Below are positions 59,868 through 64,000 of a stretch of DNA of 64,000 nucleotides, piece after piece (positions within the stretch are counted from its first letter, which is position 1; every line of letters starts with the position of its first letter). Origin of the DNA: Oscillatoria sp. FACHB-1406 (GTDB lineage Bacteria; Cyanobacteriota; Cyanobacteriia; Cyanobacteriales; Spirulinaceae). The notes beneath the pieces are model-generated. The model was not told the DNA's origin. It did no database searches and saw only the letters and a program-made list of their open reading frames with translations. The DNA lies in contig NZ_JACJSM010000004.1 in NCBI RefSeq assembly GCF_014698145.1, positions 1-64,000 on the forward strand, written 5' to 3'. Position numbers and translations under genes: made by a program.

Positions 59868-60222
59868 AACTTAATTCGTTAGTAGATGATGTGAACGATT
59901 GGACTTAAATAAACGCAACTACGCTTCAATATCAAGTTAGGGCTAACCGATAGTTTGTGAGGTTAGAAAAAGCACTCACTAATCTCTCTAAGGTTAACCC
60001 TCTAACCGACGATCGTGCTGTGCAGAATCAGCCCGCGATCGGAATTTTTTCCTAACATTAAAGCTGTGCTAAGGATTGCATGAACCGACTGCCAGCGTCA
60101 ACCAATTTGATGTTTCCGATCGATAAACTTAAATTCAAGCTAAAGATTAATTTCAAAAAGTGACGAAAGAGAAATATTTACTGGATTGCTCTTTGGAAAC
60201 AATCGGGATTCGTAACAACCTA
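59868..60222. other. Intergenic region, no gene seen
   Basis: These 355 bases separate two minus-strand genes and should hold the promoter of the beta-helix gene. Visible are partial inverted repeats of ggttag/ctaacc type between about 59,937 and 60,012, and an AT-rich segment from 60,120. No RNA gene could be recognised. Confidence 0.45.
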
Positions 60223-60885
60223 TTAAGGACAACTTGCAAAATTTCCTTCATTAAGCGTTGGAAACCCATTCGCACTCCAACCACTCACAGGCGATAGTAG
60301 TCTAAGCCATTGCCGCCCTTCCCCATCGAGTTGAGTCGCACTCGGTTCGATCGTGACGATATCGTTGTAAAAAATTCCGCCGACTCGGGCAAAACTCAAG
60401 CCCGGACCGGAACGAACCGCCATTCCTTCAGGTTCTGGATAGTTGACGCGGCGACAAAGATAGGGAGATTGTCGGACAGGAGTTGCGGCTCGAGTGGGGG
60501 GCGGTAGGGTGGGGAATTGCGATGGAGTTACGACGGTATTTCGAGCGGGTGGCGGCGGGATGGGAGGTTCTGGGGGCATGGATAGCGGTGCTGCGACACA
60601 AATTGCCAGCAGTTGCGTGCGGACAAAACCCGTGGATGGCGAAGTAACGGCAATCCATCCATCTCTACCTGTCTCTTCGGCTAGGGTAACGCGCTCGTTT
60701 TGAGCTAGGGCGCTGAGCGGGTCGGTTTGCGATCGCGTCCGATAAATAAAGGTATCTTGGTTAACTTGACGGCATTGTCCTTGGAGGCTTTGAGCCATCG
60801 ACGGTTGTGGCGCTGCGATCGCGGCTAACCCCAAAATTCCGCAACTTGCAGCGAGAACTGCCACTCCTTTTGCCCTGTTTTTCAT
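60223..60885 (-). CDS. Secreted protein with two SH3-like domains
   Basis: A 220-residue protein. Start chosen at the ATG at 60,885, preceded by taaggagtgca, a strong ribosome-binding site; the frame extends 13 codons upstream without one. Signal peptide: M-K-N-R-A-K-G then a hydrophobic segment and A-A-P-Q-P-S-M-A-Q (about 28-36). Two bacterial SH3-type domains follow (about 40-95: C-R-Q-V-N-Q-D-T-F-I-Y-R; about 140-205: C-R-R-V-N-Y-P-E-P-E-G-M-A-V-R-S-G-P-G), with a proline-rich linker between. Probably periplasmic, envelope-related. Confidence 0.86.
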   Translation of the reverse strand: MKNRAKGVAVLAASCGILGLAAIAAPQPSMAQSLQGQCRQVNQDTFIYRTRSQTDPLSALAQNERVTLAEETGRDGWIAVTSPSTGFVRTQLLAICVAAPLSMPPEPPIPPPPARNTVVTPSQFPTLPPPTRAATPVRQSPYLCRRVNYPEPEGMAVRSGPGLSFARVGGIFYNDIVTIEPSATQLDGEGRQWLRLLSPVSGWSANGFPTLNEGNFASCP

Positions 60886-61217
60886 TGCACTCCTTACAGA
60901 TCCCCTCTTGGGTATTTTCCTCAACTCCCCCTTATCTTAGCTGCCAAGCGTTCTCCCCTTCAATCGGGTCTATAAAGTTGCTATTTCTAAGGTCTCTGCC
61001 CGCCCGATCCCCTTATGTTAAGAAACTTAGCTGAATTTAAATCTTAATTGCAATTTTCAAAGGATTGCTTAACTTCCTAAAAAGGCAGTGTTAATGTTGC
61101 TACACGCTATTAAAAAAACACCCTTATCGAAGCACCCTGAAATCCGCCGGAAAGCAGGCGATTATAAGGGACTTCATTATCAATTGTCCATTGTCAATTA
61201 TCAATTAACCAGACCCT
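60886..61217. other. Intergenic with short caattgtcaatta repeats
   Basis: No gene in these 332 bases apart from promoters. Near the right end (61,174-61,210) is a run of about four units of a t-c-a-a-t-t heptanucleotide type, of a kind scattered widely through cyanobacterial genomes. Confidence 0.5.
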
Positions 61218-61394
61218 ATGTATAATAAAGACACCGATCGCGACCTCTTAAATGCAGCTTTAACCGCCGCTTTAGGGGCAGGAATCGTAACTTCCTTTGC
61301 TGTTAGCCAAGGGCAACATCCCCTGGTCGCACTGGCTATCACCGCGATCGCCGCTGGGTTTGCGATCGCCTGTTACAAAGCCAAACTTTTCTAA
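61218..61394 (+). CDS. Small hypothetical membrane protein
   Basis: A 58-residue frame, too short for the usual cutoff. It has an acidic/charged start (M-Y-N-K-D-T-D-R-D-L-L-N) and two hydrophobic stretches (A-A-L-T-A-A-L-G-A-G-I-V-T-S-F-A-V and P-L-V-A-L-A-I-T-A-I-A-A-G-F-A-I-A) separated by S-Q-G-Q-H, then a basic C-Y-K-A-K-L-F end: a helical hairpin. Real-gene status is supported by the codon pattern and HIP1 sites in frame, not by homology. Followed 54 bases later by a peptidoglycan-binding protein gene. Confidence 0.5.
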   Translation: MYNKDTDRDLLNAALTAALGAGIVTSFAVSQGQHPLVALAITAIAAGFAIACYKAKLF

Positions 61395-61448
61395 AGCGCA
61401 CCGCATCATAGCCTGCGCTCGACCCATTACCCCTTAAATCGAACGAGT

Positions 61449-62408
61449 ATGATGGAAAGTTTGGTTTATCTTCAGCTTTGCGAGCTTAACGAGGCATCTT
61501 CCCCCACAACAAGCGTTCCCGCAAAAGCGCTATCAAAGTCAGCCGTCTTGCTGGCAGCAACCCTGTTTATCGGGGGTTGGGTAGGCGCAAACCCAACTTA
61601 CGCACAATCGCTTTGGGACAGTGGCGATGAAGTACAACGCCTCCAATTTCGATTGCAAGTTCTCGGCTATGAAAACGTACAACCGACAGGCTTCTACGAT
61701 TTAAATACGCAAGCCGCCGTCATGGATTTTCAGCAGAAAAATGGGTTGCAGGTCGATGGGGTCGTCGGTCGTACAACTCGTCCCATTTTATTTGGTAACG
61801 CAGCCGAAGATTCCTTCAGGAATAGCGCTGCTTCTAATGGCGACAGCCTTTCTGCTTTTTCCTTTCCTCCCGAAGGCGCAAATATTTCCTCCACGCTCCC
61901 ACAATTTCCAGAGCCATTCCGCAACGAAACGCCCGCACCATCTACCGACTTCCAGCCAGAGCGACCCCTTTTGACTTCGCGCTTGTTTAAAGCGGGTTCT
62001 CGCGGCGAAGATGTTCGCATTATTCAGCGGCGGCTGAGGGAACTCGGTTACTATTACGACAGCCTTGACGGTGTTTACGGCTCAAACCTCACCAGTGCGG
62101 TAACGCGGTTTCAAAGCGACAGAAATCTTTGGCCGGATGGTGTTGTGGGAGAGAGAACGTTAGAAGCGTTAGGACTCTCCGAGCTTGGCGGTAGTAACGC
62201 TCGCGGCTATGTGGTTGTGATTCCGGGCGATACCAATGTGCTTTATACAGTTCAAAATCGCAGTGGTCTCTCTAACGCTCGCTTGCAAAGTTCCAGACGG
62301 GGCAATTTTGTCAACGCCGGTCAGTTTTCCAGCCGTCAGGAAGCAGAAAGTCTGGCTGCCCGTTTGCGAGGACTTGGATTTGATGCGCGGGTTGCCCACA
62401 ACCCTTGA
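61449..62408 (+). CDS. Peptidoglycan-binding protein (two PG_binding_1 domains, SPOR-like end)
   Basis: A 319-residue secreted protein. Signal: A-V-L-L-A-A-T-L-F-I-G-G-W-V-G-A then N-P-T-Y-A-Q. Two PG_binding_1 domains are at about 60-112 (E-V-Q-R-L-Q-F-R-L-Q-V-L-G-Y, A-V-M-D-F-Q-Q-K-N-G-L-Q-V-D-G-V-V-G) and 185-235 (G-S-R-G-E-D-V-R-I-I-Q-R-R-L-R-E-L-G-Y, D-G-V-V-G-E-R-T-L). The end (about 250-319) has a SPOR-like segment: V-V-I-P-G-D-T, then S-S-R-Q-E-A-E-S-L-A-A-R-L-R-G-L-G-F-D-A-R-V. No catalytic domain. First of three tandem paralogues. Confidence 0.9.
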   Translation: MMESLVYLQLCELNEASSPTTSVPAKALSKSAVLLAATLFIGGWVGANPTYAQSLWDSGDEVQRLQFRLQVLGYENVQPTGFYDLNTQAAVMDFQQKNGLQVDGVVGRTTRPILFGNAAEDSFRNSAASNGDSLSAFSFPPEGANISSTLPQFPEPFRNETPAPSTDFQPERPLLTSRLFKAGSRGEDVRIIQRRLRELGYYYDSLDGVYGSNLTSAVTRFQSDRNLWPDGVVGERTLEALGLSELGGSNARGYVVVIPGDTNVLYTVQNRSGLSNARLQSSRRGNFVNAGQFSSRQEAESLAARLRGLGFDARVAHNP

Positions 62409-62576
62409 TTTCGAGTCGAAACAATTCTAAAACTTTAGAAAAAACTGTTACGCGCCCGGAGTTGTGTTTCTTTGTCTAAATTTTAAAAGATTAATCACCA
62501 AACAATGCTCTCTGATAAAATTTAGGCGGGATCGTCAACAATGTCGATCGCATCGGCTATCACTACTACAAGGACT

Positions 62577-63506
62577 ATGGATACGCTCGCTTATCTTCAT
62601 TTAGCTCTGACCTACGAAGAACCCGTCCGGACTAACGAAACAACCCCCGTTTCCGGTCGCTGGTTTCTGGCCGCCAAGGGAAGGACGTTCGCGAAGCGCG
62701 GTCAATACTGTCTCTTAGCGCTGGGAACGGCTGTCGGACTGATTTATAGCGCTCCTTATGCCTTTGCGATCGCGACGAAAGGCGACCAAAATACTCAAGT
62801 GACTCGCGTCCAAAAGCGGTTACAAGAGTTAAGATTTTTCAGCGATGAACCAACCGGATATTACGGAGAAGTGACCGTAGAGGCGGTGAAGAAATTTCAA
62901 CGCGATCGCGGTATCACTGCTGATGGTATTGTTGGCAAAGAAACAGAAGCCGCTCTTTTCGGTCGAGGAACTCAGAGCGACAATCCCTTCAATTCAGACA
63001 GTTTTTTAAGCAGTAACGAAAACCCAGCCGCTAATAAAGGTCGTAGCAAATCTTCCCGATACTTGGACGGACGCAAAATTCGCCGTCCGATTGTTCGACC
63101 GTCGGCCCGAGTGTTACCCGAAGCCACCGCACCCCAAGAAAGCTTTTTAAGCGAAACGCTCGAACCGCCGACAGGAACCGTAAAGGGAAATACGGACGCT
63201 AAAATTCAGCGTCCTCATCCTGCTCCGGCAGCAGCAGCAACTCAAGACGCGACCGAACTGCTGAAAGTCGGCGCGCGCGGCGAACGGGTTAAGGAATTTC
63301 AAGAAAAGTTGCAGGATGCAGGTTACGATCCCGGCGAAATTGATGGCGTTTACGGCCAGCAAACGAAAAAAGCGGCGATCGCTTTTCAACGCGCGCGCGG
63401 TTTAGAAGTGGATGGCATTGCCGGAGCGCAAACCCTGGAAGCGCTAAATTCTGCCCATCCCGAACCCTCCCAGCGCCTCTATCCTCGGAAGATTCGCAAT
63501 TCTTAA
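62577..63506 (+). CDS. Peptidoglycan-binding protein (two PG_binding_1 domains)
   Basis: A 309-residue paralogue. The start is set at the ATG at 62,577, preceded by caaggact, because the N-terminus (M-D-T-L-A-Y-L-H-L-A) then matches those of its neighbours; an earlier ATG at 62,541 would add 12 residues. A hydrophobic segment (about 53-72) ends F-A-I-A. PG_binding_1 domains lie near 78-128 (Q-V-T-R-V-Q-K-R-L-Q-E-L, F-Q-R-D-R-G-I-T-A-D-G-I-V-G) and 235-285 (G-A-R-G-E-R-V-K-E-F-Q-E-K-L, D-G-V-Y-G), joined by a long Pro/Ser-rich linker. No catalytic domain. Confidence 0.88.
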   Translation: MDTLAYLHLALTYEEPVRTNETTPVSGRWFLAAKGRTFAKRGQYCLLALGTAVGLIYSAPYAFAIATKGDQNTQVTRVQKRLQELRFFSDEPTGYYGEVTVEAVKKFQRDRGITADGIVGKETEAALFGRGTQSDNPFNSDSFLSSNENPAANKGRSKSSRYLDGRKIRRPIVRPSARVLPEATAPQESFLSETLEPPTGTVKGNTDAKIQRPHPAPAAAATQDATELLKVGARGERVKEFQEKLQDAGYDPGEIDGVYGQQTKKAAIAFQRARGLEVDGIAGAQTLEALNSAHPEPSQRLYPRKIRNS

Positions 63507-63638
63507 TTTTGACAGTATCGAGGCGCTCCTGACTCGATTTTATCGTTAAGTGGGGGAGCGATCGCCCTCTTAAATTGAGCGATCGCTCTTCCCCCCGCCC
63601 AGCAACCGAGCCAGACTCACTGTACCGAAGAATAAAAT

Positions 63639-64000
63639 ATGATCGGGTTGGTTTATTTTCCCCTAGCGCTTACCCTCGCCCTGACCGAAATATCGCAGCC
63701 CGCAAGGGTTAGCTTGCCCCAAGACCTTGGCACGCCCGCTCAAATTGTTCAAAACGCTGACTCCTACCTCGTTCAAGGCAGTCAAGGAGAAGCAGTAGCA
63801 GCGCTTCAGCAAAAATTGCAAGTCCTCGGTTACTATCGCGGTGTTATTAACGGCAACTTCGATGCCGCCACGAAAGAAGCAGTCATCGGCTTTCAGCGCG
63901 CGCAAGGCGTAGCCCCCGATGGTATTGTCGGCCCGCGAACGCTCGGCTTAATTATTCAAGCCCGTCCTCCCGCACCTGCTCCTAACCCGACTGCGCTCCT
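63639..64000 (+). CDS. Peptidoglycan-binding protein, 5' part only
   Basis: A third paralogue, running off the window end (120 codons visible). It opens M-I-G-L-V-Y-F-P-L-A-L-T, like the two before it, and carries one PG_binding_1 domain at about 47-100 (G-S-Q-G-E-A-V-A-A-L-Q-Q-K-L-Q-V-L-G-Y-Y, F-Q-R-A-Q-G-V-A-P-D-G-I-V-G-P-R-T-L), then a proline-rich segment. Unlike the others it lacks a long hydrophobic signal; the rest of the gene is beyond the window. Confidence 0.85.
   Translation, partial: MIGLVYFPLALTLALTEISQPARVSLPQDLGTPAQIVQNADSYLVQGSQGEAVAALQQKLQVLGYYRGVINGNFDAATKEAVIGFQRAQGVAPDGIVGPRTLGLIIQARPPAPAPNPTAL

Noticed and set aside
61174-61210. Possible small RNA or promoter in the tcaatt repeats
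   Set aside because: The motif is a common scattered cyanobacterial intergenic repeat with no supporting structure.

Overview
The window is chromosomal DNA from a cyanobacterium. The octamer GCGATCGC (HIP1) recurs in most gene-dense parts, and the gene content is typically cyanobacterial: a CrtR-type carotene hydroxylase, a Ycf46-like AAA ATPase, a LabA-like NYN protein, XisH/XisI, DUF2808 and DUF4058 proteins, Uma2 proteins, and a three-gene proton-translocating transhydrogenase. The genus cannot be named from sequence reading alone. No rRNA, tRNA or CRISPR array was found.

Layout. (1) 1-1,041: the 5' end of an IS630-type transposase leaving the window, a TumE-like toxin gene that appears cut by it, and a PIN-toxin pair. 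(2) 1,274-17,454: a first cell-surface glycan block. A minus-strand operon (13,302 down to 3,603) runs ABC permease, ABC ATPase with a C-terminal glycan-binding-type extension, coiled-coil methyltransferase, double glycosyltransferase, methyltransferase, glycosyltransferase, and GT-C-like membrane protein. Around it lie an O-antigen ligase/polymerase-like protein, a WecA/MraY-type phosphoglycosyl transferase, a Uma2 protein, another glycosyltransferase and another methyltransferase. (3) 17,724-18,409: a VapBC-type module. (4) 18,499-32,414: a second glycan operon, all on the minus strand, transcribed from 32,414 down. It holds a flippase, three methyltransferases, four GT4 glycosyltransferases, a Wzy-like polymerase, an asparagine-synthase-type amidotransferase, a UDP-HexNAc 6-dehydrogenase and an atypical epimerase. 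(5) 32,689-37,651: Wzz-like chain-length genes in two near-identical copies (the first truncated) with an xisH-xisI pair between them, then an AbrB/Doc module and a CapD/WbpM-type dehydratase. (6) 37,648-52,707: mostly housekeeping genes (FIST sensor, CrtR, hydrolase, MetG, LabA-like, LptC-like, thioredoxin-TPR, PntA1-PntA2-PntB, DUF2808). (7) 52,825-57,651: an rpmH-rnpA-PH-yidC-jag-DUF177-ycf46-like run. (8) 57,761-64,000: envelope proteins, namely SH3 proteins, a beta-helix protein and three tandem peptidoglycan-binding-domain proteins, the last cut by the window end.

How it fits together. The window encodes parts of both export strategies for long glycans: an ABC-transporter route (Wzm/Wzt type, with a WbdD-like coiled-coil methyltransferase) and a Wzx/Wzy/Wzz route. 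The dehydratase, the UDP-HexNAc dehydrogenase and the amidotransferase suggest a glycan containing deoxyamino sugars and amidated amino-uronic acids; six methyltransferases suggest methyl decoration. Several blocks lack HIP1 and are AT-rich, as expected for imported glycan genes. Toxin-antitoxin modules and small inverted-repeat elements sit at block boundaries.

The most interesting points are the duplicated wzz with xisHI between the copies, the perfect 21-bp heptad repeats in the coiled-coil methyltransferase, the two MITE-like elements (one at the damaged 5' end of a DUF4058 gene), and a hairpin directly in front of the GTG start of rnpA.
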